Counted from the stretch's first letter, positions 41,188 through 50,118 are shown. The stretch is 64,000 nt of DNA from Flavobacterium hibernum (GCF_000832125.1 NZ_JPRK01000027.1:1-64000); one strand, 5' to 3'. Notes: generated from the letters alone by a model not told the origin. Translations and numbers: made by a program.

Positions 41188-42020
41188 TAAATTACCTCCT
41201 GTTTTTTCGATTTCCAGATTATCAAAATTACGCCAATTAATATAAACGGAATACTAAGTATTTGCCCCATATTAATGATCATATCATTCTCGAAGCTTTC
41301 TTGATTTTCTTTAAAAAATTCAATTATAAATCTAGCCACAAACATCAAAGTCAGGAACCATCCAAAAATAAATCCATCGGCTTTTCTAAACTTTTCTGTT
41401 TTGTACAGATAAAGCACAATTCCAAATATCAGTAAATAAGCAAATGCTTCATACAATTGTGTTGGATGTCTGGGAATCATATCGTCTCTTTGAAAAACAA
41501 CTCCCCAATTTCCGTTTGTTGGTTTTCCGTAGATTTCAGAATTCATAAAATTTCCAAATCTGATAAAAGCACCTGTAACAGGAACTCCTATTGCCATTTT
41601 ATCCAGAATCCATAAGAACTTTACTTTATATTTTCGGCAATATAAAATCATTGCTATCAAAACCCCAATTGATCCACCGTGACTTGCTAATCCTTGATAA
41701 CCAACAAATTTATAAACTCCAGCTACTTTCTGAATTGGTAAAAGAATTTCAATTGGATGTTGAAGAAAATAAGCTGGTTCATAAAAAAAACAGTGCCCTA
41801 ATCTCGCACCTAAAATTGTACCAACTATAACGTAAACAAATAAACTATCCAGATTATCTAACGAAAGATGTTCCTTTTTGTAAATACTTCTTACGATATA
41901 ATACCCTAATAAAAGCCCGCAGGCAAAAAGAGCTCCATAATATTTTAAAGGAAAACTATCTGTTATCATAAAAATAACCGGATCTACATTCCAATTTAAA
42001 ATTCCATTCATCTCTTGCAT
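41187..42020 (-). CDS. lgt: Prolipoprotein diacylglyceryl transferase
   Basis: Lgt transfers diacylglycerol from phosphatidylglycerol to the lipobox Cys of prolipoproteins in the inner membrane; the lipoproteins in this window are its substrates. The 277-residue polytopic protein has seven helices, with YGALFACGLLLGYYIV, ASHGGSIGVLIAMIL (HGG signature), RFGNFMNSEIYGKPTNGNWGVVF and RHPTQLYEAFAYL. The start could instead be the ATG at 42011 (MNGILNW); I keep 42020. Family length fits both. Confidence 0.95.
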   Translation of the reverse strand: MQEMNGILNWNVDPVIFMITDSFPLKYYGALFACGLLLGYYIVRSIYKKEHLSLDNLDSLFVYVIVGTILGARLGHCFFYEPAYFLQHPIEILLPIQKVAGVYKFVGYQGLASHGGSIGVLIAMILYCRKYKVKFLWILDKMAIGVPVTGAFIRFGNFMNSEIYGKPTNGNWGVVFQRDDMIPRHPTQLYEAFAYLLIFGIVLYLYKTEKFRKADGFIFGWFLTLMFVARFIIEFFKENQESFENDMIINMGQILSIPFILIGVILIIWKSKKQEVI

Positions 42021-42052
42021 TATTTTTATTAAAGTTCTTAGTTAAAATAAGA

Positions 42053-42083
42053 AACCTAACAGGTTTTAAAAACCTGTTAGGTT
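42053..42083. terminator. Terminator after serS
   Basis: A perfect 14-base stem AACCTAACAGGTTT / AAACCTGTTAGGTT with loop TAA, between serS stop (42109) and the lgt start. Same CCTGnnAGG palindrome idea as the terminator at 35345. Confidence 0.85.
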
Positions 42084-42108
42084 GACTCTAAGAACTATAT
42101 AAGTTAAT

Positions 42109-43380
42109 CTAATTTATAATATCAAAACCACAGTAAGGGCGCAAAACTTCTGGAATTACGATTCCTTCCGGAGTTTGATAATTTTCTAATATACCTGCTA
42201 AAACTCTTGGCAATGCCAATGAGCTTCCGTTAAGGGTATGTGCCAATTGGTTTTTTCCATCTTTGTCTTTGAAACGTAATTTCAAGCGATTTGCCTGAAA
42301 AGTTTCGAAGTTAGATACTGAACTAATTTCTAACCAACGATCTTGCGCTGTAGAAAATACTTCAAAATCATATGTCAAAGCCGATGTGAACCCCATGTCA
42401 CCACCGCATAAACGTAAAACGCGGTATGGTAATTTTAATTCTTTCAAAATATCTTTTACATGTTCTACCATTCCATCCAATGCTTCATAAGACTTGTCTG
42501 GATGTTCAACACGTACTATTTCTACTTTATCAAATTGATGCAAACGGTTTAATCCGCGTACGTGTGCTCCGTAAGAACCTGCTTCACGACGGAAACATGG
42601 TGTATAAGCCGTATGTAAAACCGGTAATTCACTTTCGTTTAAAATTACATCGCGGAATAAATTGGTAACTGGAACCTCAGCCGTTGGAATCAAATATAAA
42701 TCATCAATTGTTGAGTGATACATTTGCCCTTCTTTGTCTGGTAATTGTCCTGTTCCATACCCCGAAGCTTCGTTTACCAAATGTGGCACCTGAACTTCGT
42801 TATATCCTGCAGCAGTATTTTTGTCTAAAAAGTAATTAATTAAAGCACGTTGCAAACGAGCTCCTTTTCCTTTGTAAACCGGAAATCCTGCTCCTGTAAT
42901 TTTTACACCCAATTCGAAATCGATGATATCGTATTTCTTTACCAATTCCCAGTGTGGCTGTGCACCTTCGTGCAAAACCGGAATATCACCTTCTTGAAAA
43001 ACATTCAAATTATCATCTGGAGTTTTTCCTTCAGGAACAATATCAGCCGGAAGATTTGGTAATGTGTATAATTTATTCGTCAATTCGGCTGCCAAAGCTT
43101 CTGCTTTTTCTGCCAATTCTTTACTTTTTTCTTTTAATGAAACCGTTTTTTCTTTTAAGATTGCCGCTTTTGACTTCTCTCCCGCTTTCATTAATTCTCC
43201 AATGTCTTTGGACAATTTATTAGATTCAGATAAAGTGTTGTCTAATTCTACTTGTGTAGCACGACGGTTTTCGTCTAATTGCACGACTTCTTCAACAACG
43301 CTTTTAGCATCGATATTTCGTTTTGCTAAAGCCTTGATTACTTTCTCTTGATTCTCTCTAATAAATGCGATTTGTAACAT
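42109..43380 (-). CDS. serS: Seryl-tRNA synthetase
   Basis: SerRS charges tRNA-Ser. The 423-residue class II synthetase has the N-terminal coiled-coil arm (about 25-105), motif 1 around GARLQRALINYFLDKNTAAGYNEVQVP, motif 2 FRREAGSYGAHVRGLNRLHQF and motif 3 LNGSSLALPRVLAGILENYQ. The TAEVPVTN signature is present. A promoter-like pair, TTTG (43454-43457) and TAAATTTG (43422-43429), lies upstream. Terminator at 42053. Confidence 0.98.
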   Translation of the reverse strand: MLQIAFIRENQEKVIKALAKRNIDAKSVVEEVVQLDENRRATQVELDNTLSESNKLSKDIGELMKAGEKSKAAILKEKTVSLKEKSKELAEKAEALAAELTNKLYTLPNLPADIVPEGKTPDDNLNVFQEGDIPVLHEGAQPHWELVKKYDIIDFELGVKITGAGFPVYKGKGARLQRALINYFLDKNTAAGYNEVQVPHLVNEASGYGTGQLPDKEGQMYHSTIDDLYLIPTAEVPVTNLFRDVILNESELPVLHTAYTPCFRREAGSYGAHVRGLNRLHQFDKVEIVRVEHPDKSYEALDGMVEHVKDILKELKLPYRVLRLCGGDMGFTSALTYDFEVFSTAQDRWLEISSVSNFETFQANRLKLRFKDKDGKNQLAHTLNGSSLALPRVLAGILENYQTPEGIVIPEVLRPYCGFDIIN

Positions 43381-43421
43381 AGCTTGTTTTTTATAACTAT
43401 TGTATTTTTTAATAACGGAAG

Positions 43422-43457
43422 CAAATTTAAGGAAATGTTTGCTAAGATTACGACAAA
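43422..43457 (-). promoter_or_regulatory. Promoter of serS
   Basis: On the minus strand TTTG (43454-43457) and TAAATTTG (43422-43429) are 24 bases apart, one base outside the usual 17-23. It lies about 42 bases before the start codon. Confidence 0.55.
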
Positions 43458-43518
43458 CTTGATTCTAAAGTTATTTCTTAGTTATTCTGCAGAAATAATC
43501 AAAGAATTAAATTTAAAT

Positions 43519-44943
43519 TTATTCTTTAATCACTTTAAACGTTTCTACTGAATTTGTGGTTGAAACTTTTAGCACGTAGAAACCGGAAGACAAACTGGAA
43601 ACATCAATTTTTCCATCTGTGCTTTTTCCTTTTAAAACCGAAACTGATTCGAAACTAAAAACTTCATATTCAAAATTGACAGTATCAAAGTTTTCGATTG
43701 AAATTATTGTCGTTGTAGGATTAGGAAATACAAATGGCTTTTTATTTACTAAAACTTCAGGCTGAACATTATTGCAGGCACTTTCTAGCAATGAAGCCAA
43801 ATCAGTTTCGTCATAAACCAATGCATATTTGAGTTCTTTGGCTTTACGGAATAATTCGCAAGCTTGTTTGTATTTGTGTTGATCGAGATAAACAATTCCG
43901 AGATTTTTCATCGCGTACGAATTGTTTTTATCCATTTCTAAGGCCTCTTTCAAATCGATAATTCCTTTATCAGATTCTCCTAATTTATGATATATCAAAC
44001 CGCGTGTTGTTCTTAAATCTCTTCCGCCATAGCCCGCAGTTCGTTCTATAATCGCCTTTTCGGATTTAAAAGCTTCGGTTATATTTTCCATTGCTTTCTC
44101 ATATTCTCCCATATCACTATACAACCGCGCAAGTGCCCATCGAGCGTGTGCATGATTTGGTTTCTCGCGTACTATTTTTTCTAAGTAAAATTGCGCCAAA
44201 TCATTGAGTTTTCGTCGTTGTAATAAAGCAGCAAAATTGTATAAAATACGTAAATCGTCGGGCGCACTTTTTATTGCCTTGTAATAATAATGAATCGCAA
44301 AAGTATCCATTTCGTACGTTGCATAAATGCTTGCTAATCGATCGTAAAGCTTGCTCTTAAATAAATTCTGTTTTTTCTGTAAAGAATCACTAAGTACAAT
44401 ATTCTTATTTTTAGGATCGCGATCAATCGTGTATTCTACTTTTTTTAAATCGTCGAGTGCCAATGAACTATTACCAAGGCTAATGCGCAAAACTCCACGA
44501 TTGTATAAATCCAGAATTCTTGTTGGATTATAATTGGTTTTAACATTAATTTCCGTCAGTAATTTGAGTGCTTTTTTTACAGTTTCTTCCCGGTCTTTGT
44601 TGAAAGGCAATTTATGATCTGTTCTGCTCACTAATTTTCCGTGAGAGAAATTCCAGGTTACTAATTTTTCGCCTTGTTTGTTGTATTGAAAACAGTTGGA
44701 ATCTTTCAATCCATCTTTATCAAAATAAAAAACTTCATTTAGACTTCCGTTCGAATAATATGTTTTGGTGCTGTCTGTTTTTTTATCTGCACTGTACCAG
44801 ATTTCGACAGAAACTACGTGATCATCATAAAAATATCGGGTAACATTATCTGTTTTCTCTATTTTTTTTGCCTGCGCAAATAGAAAAACGGGAAAAATTA
44901 AAAAAGCAAAAACTACTATTCTATACATTATATTTTTATTCAT
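43519..44943 (-). CDS. TPR protein with T9SS type A sorting tail
   Basis: A 474-residue secreted protein. Signal peptide (MNKNIMYRIVVFAFLIFPVFLFAQ), then a region with toxin-antitoxin-like MORN-type short repeats (YFYDDHVVSVEIWY, YYSNGSLNEVFYFDKDGLKD) and TPR units (about 150-400: LYDRLASIYATYEMDTFAIHYYYKAIK, ARWALARLYSDMGEYEKAMENITEAF). The last 75 residues, starting FPNPTTTIISIENF and ending in FKVIKE, are a T9SS type A sorting domain, so export goes through the type IX system. Gene start overlaps the lipoprotein upstream by 8 bases. Confidence 0.88.
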   Translation of the reverse strand: MNKNIMYRIVVFAFLIFPVFLFAQAKKIEKTDNVTRYFYDDHVVSVEIWYSADKKTDSTKTYYSNGSLNEVFYFDKDGLKDSNCFQYNKQGEKLVTWNFSHGKLVSRTDHKLPFNKDREETVKKALKLLTEINVKTNYNPTRILDLYNRGVLRISLGNSSLALDDLKKVEYTIDRDPKNKNIVLSDSLQKKQNLFKSKLYDRLASIYATYEMDTFAIHYYYKAIKSAPDDLRILYNFAALLQRRKLNDLAQFYLEKIVREKPNHAHARWALARLYSDMGEYEKAMENITEAFKSEKAIIERTAGYGGRDLRTTRGLIYHKLGESDKGIIDLKEALEMDKNNSYAMKNLGIVYLDQHKYKQACELFRKAKELKYALVYDETDLASLLESACNNVQPEVLVNKKPFVFPNPTTTIISIENFDTVNFEYEVFSFESVSVLKGKSTDGKIDVSSLSSGFYVLKVSTTNSVETFKVIKE

Positions 44944-45835
44944 TCACGTTTCTTAGAAACCTCATTTTGTCTTTAATATCAAACGTATAGTTTTTCCCGT
45001 TGTATTTTAGTACTTCTGTTTCTTTTTTAACTTTTGTTTTGCCTTGTGTATCTTCATCTCCATTACGATTCCACTCTTCATACACAAAGCTTTTTGAAAC
45101 GATTAAATCATAAAAACCATTTGTTTTGTTTTTCGAAACTTCAAGTCCCGCTTCTAATGTTTCGATTTTATCGGTAGTATCATTTTTCATTTCACTATTT
45201 CCTCGTCCGATAGTGTAATTATTCAATACTTTTTTAATGTTTGAATCTGCAAAAGTAATAATGGTAAATTTTCGTTGCCAATATTGCGCAACTCCGCCTG
45301 CACCCAAATCTGTATAAAATGCTATTCCAGCAGTTTCCTCATTCAGTTTAATTAAATCTTTTATTATAATAGATTTTGAGGCTTGTATAACTTCGTCTTC
45401 AAGATGACTTAATTCTGCATCAGACTCTGATGCAAGGATTTTACCGTCACTTTTATTGGCAAAAACATATTTTCTTTCCAGCGAAACATCTTTCTCTTTA
45501 TTATCAAATGCTTCTGCATAAGTAATTATAAAAAAGACAATTTGATCGTTATAGCTTATTGAACTTGTTTTATCGACTTTTATATCTGAGTACTTAATTT
45601 TTAACTGAGGAGCTATTTTTTGAAGTAATTGCACATCAAGTTCTTTCGATTCTTTAATACTATCAGTACTTATAAAAATCACGCCATCGATCGCATTTTT
45701 CATGCTGGTTGATTCCGGTTGTTTTTGCGTAACTATTGTGTCGTTTAGCTTTTTATCCTCTACAGGAATGCTTTCATTTTTCTTGCAGGAAAATAAAAAC
45801 AATACTATTCCGCTCATCAAAAAGTATTTTTTCAT
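44936..45835 (-). CDS. Unknown lipoprotein coupled to the TPR/T9SS gene
   Basis: A 299-residue lipoprotein with lipobox LFSC and a Lys-rich start. The rest is an alpha/beta protein with no family I recognise; motif-like parts are LLQKIAPQLKIKYSDIKVDK, IKFADSNIKKVLNNYTIGRGNSE and a C-terminal TFDIKDKMRFLRNVNE. It overlaps the next gene by 8 bases, so it is probably translated together with the TPR/T9SS protein. Function unknown. Confidence 0.75.
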   Translation of the reverse strand: MKKYFLMSGIVLFLFSCKKNESIPVEDKKLNDTIVTQKQPESTSMKNAIDGVIFISTDSIKESKELDVQLLQKIAPQLKIKYSDIKVDKTSSISYNDQIVFFIITYAEAFDNKEKDVSLERKYVFANKSDGKILASESDAELSHLEDEVIQASKSIIIKDLIKLNEETAGIAFYTDLGAGGVAQYWQRKFTIITFADSNIKKVLNNYTIGRGNSEMKNDTTDKIETLEAGLEVSKNKTNGFYDLIVSKSFVYEEWNRNGDEDTQGKTKVKKETEVLKYNGKNYTFDIKDKMRFLRNVNE

Positions 45836-45952
45836 TGGTTTGTTTTTGTTTTTAGAAATTCTATTATTCTTAACGTTAAAATTCTATTCAAATATATAAT
45901 TATCCTACAAAATTTACCAAAAAATAAAACAAACGAAAACCAAGTTCTTAAT

Positions 45953-47497
45953 TTACCTGTTTTCTACCAACAAATCTTTTAATTCATTAGTTTTTAAATA
46001 CACCGCAAAACGTCCGGACAGTAGCAAAATCTCTCTTTCTTCTGGGGTAATTCTTAATTTGGTTTCAACGTGAGAAGCATATTCATAAAGCAATAAAATT
46101 TGTTTGGCAGATAAATTCTGAAATTTTTCTTTGCTAAGCGTTGCAATTATAATCACGCCATCTTTATCTTTTTTAAAAGAATCTTCTCCAAACTTAGCAA
46201 TTAACCCTGCTTTAAAATCACCAAAAAGTCGCACCCAATTGCCAGAATCATCGTTTGTGTTTTTTAATTCAGACACTAAATTTTCATAATCCTGATCTTT
46301 CTCCATTTTAAGCAAATGCTCTCTAATTGTAGTAAAACCAATAACTTGATAATTTGAAACTGGTATTTTATAACGTTCAAAAGTATTTTCGACATCTTTA
46401 TCAAAAGTCATATAACGGGTTTGAACGGTGTATAAAGAGGCGGTTTCAAAAAGCGAAATCAATCTAATTTTCGCATCGGTTATATAAGGCGTTTTTTTGC
46501 CTTGTCCCAAACAATCTATAAATAGTGCTTTTTTATTTTTATCGCTTACTCTGGTGTCGTTATGCAATAATTCGACCAGAGTTTTATATCCCATATTATC
46601 TGATGCTCCGCCATCGACAATACATAATATTTTTTCCTGATTTTTTACACCAAACTTTACTTTTGGTAAAACTCCGGGAAAAGCAGAACTTGCGGTTATA
46701 GCATATGTAACGGGAAAATTATATCCGTCGTTAATTTTGTTTTCGTTTAATGCAATCGAAGCTTTATTGGGCGCCAAAGACGAGTTTATATTTAAGCCTC
46801 TAATGATATGCGGCATAAACGGTATGCGTTCTCCATTATTAAAAGCTGTTCCGTTGGCCACAAACATGGGTAAAGATGGTGCTGATTTACTTTCTTTAGG
46901 AATAAAAAAATCCGACATCATCATTTGAGTTCCAAACTTATCTGTACTTTCAGGATTTCCTGCATCGTATTGCAAAATATCGGCATCTATTCGTTGCGTC
47001 ATTGGTATTTTATCTCCTTTTTCGTTTCGGCTGTTGTTGAGTAACGACAAGATATTGACGGATTTATCTACATAATCTTTATACGCATCGGCCTTAGAAA
47101 AATAAAATTCGTTAAACGAACAGTTGTCATTTTGTAGTTTATTCTTGAGAATTGTTAAATAATATCCTGCCGAAAAACAACCTCCGGAAACGGTAGAAAA
47201 ATAATCGATTTCATTTAAAAAATTACGTTGCGAATTATTCTCCTGAATTTCTTCTAATCCTAAAAGTACGCCCATACTAAAAAACTGCGCTCTGGAACCT
47301 CCGCCCGAAATTCCGATTCCTAATGCAATATTAGGATTCTGACATTTAATATCACGATCCTGAACCGATTTATAATCACTTAATGATACGGCAGGAATTG
47401 AGTTGTAATTAATTTCGGAAAAAAGACTGATTTTGTTTTGAGAAAATCCTATTTGAAGAAAAAGGAAAAACAATATTTGGCAATATTTATATCTCAT
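45953..47497 (-). CDS. Patatin-like phospholipase
   Basis: A 514-residue secreted protein (signal peptide MRYKYCQILFFLFLQIGFSQ; the ATG at 47530 would add 11 residues and is less likely). The patatin domain spans residues about 55-310: oxyanion loop LGIGISGGGSRAQFFSMGVL, the nucleophile segment YFSTVSGGCFSAGYY (Ser104, in VSGG rather than GxSxG), and the Asp of IVDGGASDNMGY. The C-terminal half (about 330-510) is helical. It should have lipid acyl-hydrolase activity. The Ser context is slightly atypical. It has its own start, downstream of a repeat-rich spacer. Confidence 0.85.
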   Translation of the reverse strand: MRYKYCQILFFLFLQIGFSQNKISLFSEINYNSIPAVSLSDYKSVQDRDIKCQNPNIALGIGISGGGSRAQFFSMGVLLGLEEIQENNSQRNFLNEIDYFSTVSGGCFSAGYYLTILKNKLQNDNCSFNEFYFSKADAYKDYVDKSVNILSLLNNSRNEKGDKIPMTQRIDADILQYDAGNPESTDKFGTQMMMSDFFIPKESKSAPSLPMFVANGTAFNNGERIPFMPHIIRGLNINSSLAPNKASIALNENKINDGYNFPVTYAITASSAFPGVLPKVKFGVKNQEKILCIVDGGASDNMGYKTLVELLHNDTRVSDKNKKALFIDCLGQGKKTPYITDAKIRLISLFETASLYTVQTRYMTFDKDVENTFERYKIPVSNYQVIGFTTIREHLLKMEKDQDYENLVSELKNTNDDSGNWVRLFGDFKAGLIAKFGEDSFKKDKDGVIIIATLSKEKFQNLSAKQILLLYEYASHVETKLRITPEEREILLLSGRFAVYLKTNELKDLLVENR

Positions 47498-47741
47498 TTT
47501 AAGCTTTTTTAATATGGCAAACCACTGCAAACTAAATTAATAAAGTTTCTTTACAAAGCTACAAGAAGACTTCACAAAGATTTGCTAAGTTTTGTTTAAA
47601 GAAACCTCAATTAATCTCGCAAAGTCGCGAAAACGCAAAGTTTTATTTTCTTTGTGACTCTGCGACTTTGCGAGAGATTTTATAGACAATAAAACAAACC
47701 TTTGAACCTATGTCCCTTTGCCTCTTTGAACCTAAAAAAAA
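47498..47741. repeat. Spacer with CTCGCAAAGTCGC inverted repeat
   Basis: CTCGCAAAGTCGC (47616-47628) pairs with GCGACTTTGCGAG (47662-47674). The flanks carry CGAAAACGCAAAG, CCTTTGAACCTATGTCCC and CTTTGAACC words. No gene is supported. The gap lies between the patatin gene start and the DMP19-like gene end on the same strand. Confidence 0.75.
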
Positions 47742-48284
47742 CTAAGCTCGCTTAATTTCGTGACCAACATACTCTTCTAAAGTAGCAAACATATCATCTA
47801 CTGAAAGCGCTTCGAAATCTGGATGATTCTTTAAGAAATCAGCATTTAGTGTAATTAAATTTTCTTCTAATTCGTAAAAAGTATCATTATTCAAAGAATC
47901 TCTAACCGGATTTACACCTTCGAGTTTACCGCTTACAAATTTATTGAGCTTAACGCTGCTCATCAATTTTACTTTTTTACTTTGTTGCTGAAATAATTCC
48001 AAATGCTTTTCGGCACCAATTAAAGTCAAACCTTCTTCGATAAGTTCATTCAATTCCTTATTCCAACCTGATTTGTATACAAACTGAGCAAAATTTCCTT
48101 CGGCATATTGCGAATAGTAATAATCAAGATAATAACTCATTAGAGCATCTTCGTGAATAAATTCGTCATCGACACCTTCCTCACGCATTAAATTGATTAC
48201 CGAAATATTGGAATGAATGATATCATGAAGATTTTCACTATTCTTTGCCGTTTCAGAAACTATTATTCTACCAAATTCCTCCAT
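47742..48284 (-). CDS. DMP19-like (DUF4375) protein
   Basis: A 180-residue acidic protein. I set the start at the ATG at 48284 (MEEFGRIIVSE); the longer frame to 48389 has a basic, unlikely N-terminus. Residues about 40-105 match DUF4375, the domain of DMP19, a DNA-mimic protein: FIHEDALMSYYLDYYYSQYAEGNFAQFVYKSGW and ELIEEGLTLIGAEKHLELF. The rest is helical and rich in Asp/Glu. DMP19 acts by occupying a DNA-binding repressor; whether this one does is unknown. The start is preceded by direct repeats of CAAAACAATCT. Confidence 0.75.
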   Translation of the reverse strand: MEEFGRIIVSETAKNSENLHDIIHSNISVINLMREEGVDDEFIHEDALMSYYLDYYYSQYAEGNFAQFVYKSGWNKELNELIEEGLTLIGAEKHLELFQQQSKKVKLMSSVKLNKFVSGKLEGVNPVRDSLNNDTFYELEENLITLNADFLKNHPDFEALSVDDMFATLEEYVGHEIKRA

Positions 48285-48619
48285 TTTGTTTTGTTTTGAG
48301 ATTGTTTTGAGATTGTTTTGCAAATTTCGGAGAAATAATAATAGGATTGGGATATTTTTTTCCTGGCGTTTTCCAGTACGAAAAATCACTATTAGTTATA
48401 GAACCTCGAGCATTCTAAGATTAATTTATGCTATTATTTCAAAGCAAAAAAAAGAGTATTTTAGCTTTATACAAGATTTAATCATCACCAAGACTTGATT
48501 TTTAAACATTGCAACAACAAGATTTACAACAAATTAACGCAACCTTTTATCAAAAGTGACATCTATTAAAAAAGAGAATTAAATAAACCACAATTCTCAT
48601 CACTTAAAAACCAAAAACC
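48285..48619. other. Spacer with CAAAACAATCT direct repeats
   Basis: Just upstream of the DMP19-like start (48286-48320) is a tandem GTTTTGAGATT repeat (CAAAACAATCT on the other strand). The rest is A/T-rich with nothing recognisable, though it should contain the divergent promoters for this gene and the lipoprotein at 48620. Confidence 0.55.
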
Positions 48620-49072
48620 ATGAAACAGATTATTACCCTTTTTAGTTTTTTATTTTTACTCACAAGCTGCAGCAACGACAACAATTCAAATCAATCTGAC
48701 GTTAGTTTTTCAACAGTTGTTCAAAAAGATTTGAGTCCATCTGATCAAAAACCAATTGCAGAAACAAAAGTTGTAATCACAGACGCCCAAGCCTGGAATG
48801 CTTTTATAACTAAAATAAGTGTAGTTAACGAAGAAAGTAAATATTTTATCGACACCAATATTGATTTTACAAAATTCCAAATTATTGCCGTTATAGATCA
48901 AAAATATTTAAATGGCGGACACACCATAGACATTACCAAAATAGCCGAGAATAAAAATAAGATTTACGTAAAAGTCGAAAAACTACACACAGGAAACATA
49001 GCAACGGTACTTACACAACCTTACCATATTGTTAAAATAGCTAAATCATCAAAAGAAGTAATTTTTCTATAA
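48620..49072 (+). CDS. PrcB-like lipoprotein
   Basis: A 150-residue lipoprotein (lipobox LLTSC followed by Ser-Asn-Asp). The mature domain resembles the PrcB C-terminal 'protease complex subunit' family: IITDAQAWNAFITKI, FTKFQIIAVIDQKYLNGGHTIDITKI, IYVKVEKLHTGN and TVLTQPYHIVKIAK. The Gly-Gly-His and Pro-Tyr-His segments are characteristic. In Treponema the named protein partners a subtilisin-like protease complex; no protease is next to it here. Followed by a terminator at 49105. Confidence 0.78.
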   Translation: MKQIITLFSFLFLLTSCSNDNNSNQSDVSFSTVVQKDLSPSDQKPIAETKVVITDAQAWNAFITKISVVNEESKYFIDTNIDFTKFQIIAVIDQKYLNGGHTIDITKIAENKNKIYVKVEKLHTGNIATVLTQPYHIVKIAKSSKEVIFL

Positions 49073-49104
49073 TTCAAATTTTATATATAAAAGGCTTAAT
49101 TCAT

Positions 49105-49129
49105 AAACCGAGATTCTTTCTCGGTTTTT
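49105..49129. terminator. Terminator after the PrcB-like gene
   Basis: Stem AACCGAGA / TCTCGGTT with a T-run on the plus strand, just after the stop at 49072 and just beyond the end of the minus-strand 56-residue ORF. Confidence 0.85.
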
Positions 49130-49138
49130 CCATTTTAT

Positions 49139-49309
49139 TTAAGGAGTATCTAATCCTTCAGAATTCTTTTTTTCGTTCATTTTGGCAACCAAAGCTTTCA
49201 AGCGTAATGCCTGAGCTTTTTTCTCTGCTTGAAGTTTTGCCTTTTTTCGATTAAGCAATTTAGTATGCAAAGCCTTATTCTTGGTGTTTTTTTCAGGTCC
49301 TTTTGCCAT
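49139..49309 (-). CDS. Lys-rich 56-residue small protein
   Basis: A short open frame that I translated by hand: MAKGPEKNTKNKALHTKLL at the start and NEKKNSEGLDTP at the end, 56 residues. It is strongly basic with a helical Lys/Ala/Leu middle, like many small ribosome- or nucleic-acid-associated flavobacterial proteins. Codon use is consistent with coding and the frame ends next to a terminator at 49105-49129 in the correct orientation. Unknown function; could be a chance frame. Confidence 0.6.
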   Translation of the reverse strand: MAKGPEKNTKNKALHTKLLNRKKAKLQAEKKAQALRLKALVAKMNEKKNSEGLDTP

Positions 49310-49380
49310 GATTTCAACTCTTTATAATTTGATTACAAATTTCGTTGAAATAACAATACAAATGATACTATTTTTTTAGG

Positions 49381-49465
49381 CATCTCCCTTCGGGTCGTCC
49401 CGAAGCTTCGGGATCGCTTCAAGTCCACGCACTTCCTTTGTTTGGCTGTGGGCTATCCCTAATGC
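49381..49465. repeat. GATAGCCC...CCCGAAGCTTCGGG structured repeat
   Basis: It contains CCCTTCGGG (49386-49394) and a perfect 16-base palindrome TCCCGAAGCTTCGGGA (49398-49413), then AGTCCACGCACTTCC and GGGCTATCCC. On the minus strand it would fold as several hairpins. I recall similar elements repeated in many flavobacterial genomes. It could be a small RNA or a mobile palindromic repeat. Confidence 0.6.
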
Positions 49466-49550
49466 AATACAGGTTTTATAAGAAGATTTCATTTTGTGAG
49501 ATTATTATGAGAATAAAAAGATTATTTTAGCTCGAAATAAGACTTACATC

Positions 49551-50063
49551 ATGATCAAAAAATATATTTTATTCACCTTAATATCATTAACTTTTATAAG
49601 TTGCCAAAAAAAAGAACCCAAAATTGAATCTAAAATTGATGAACTTGAATTTATCTATTTAAATAGTCTTCGAATTCCTTATAATGAAGTAAAAATCAAC
49701 ATTTCAAGAATGCCTAATAATGATAGTGCATTAGTTTTCATAAAAAGTAGACCTGCAAATAATAATCCTCAATGGAGCTATAGTAAAATAGAAGATTTCA
49801 CAATTATTGATCTTAAAACTTTTAAAAAACTTACAGATGTAGCAATCTCTCTGGATAAAATTGACATTGACAAAGCCTATCTAGATGGCAACGACGGAAG
49901 TACATGGGAAATACAGTTTGGTTCAAAAGGAAAAAATAAAAATTATCGTTTTTGGGCACCTAACTCAAATACACAACAAAGAGGCTTATCTGAATTTGTT
50001 AATCTGTGTGAACAAATCGTAGAAGTTTCAAAATTAAAAAAAGAAGAAATTCTAAAAGATTAA
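49551..50063 (+). CDS. Unknown lipoprotein
   Basis: A 170-residue lipoprotein: signal peptide MIKKYILFTLISLTFISC with a lipobox FISC. The mature part is Lys/Glu/Asn-rich with Trp motifs (WSYSKIEDFTIIDL, WEIQFGSKGK, YRFWAPNSNTQ). No family recognised. First gene of a small accessory group on the plus strand; the gap to the next gene is 55 bases. Confidence 0.7.
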   Translation: MIKKYILFTLISLTFISCQKKEPKIESKIDELEFIYLNSLRIPYNEVKINISRMPNNDSALVFIKSRPANNNPQWSYSKIEDFTIIDLKTFKKLTDVAISLDKIDIDKAYLDGNDGSTWEIQFGSKGKNKNYRFWAPNSNTQQRGLSEFVNLCEQIVEVSKLKKEEILKD

Positions 50064-50118
50064 ACCATATAGTACAAATTCGTACAATCCAACTAAATAG
50101 ACCTAAAAACCAAATTTT

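Noticed and set aside
48285..48619. Possible small RNA between the DMP19-like gene and PrcB-like gene
   Set aside because: No stable stem-loop with T-run and no promoter consensus were found in the gap.
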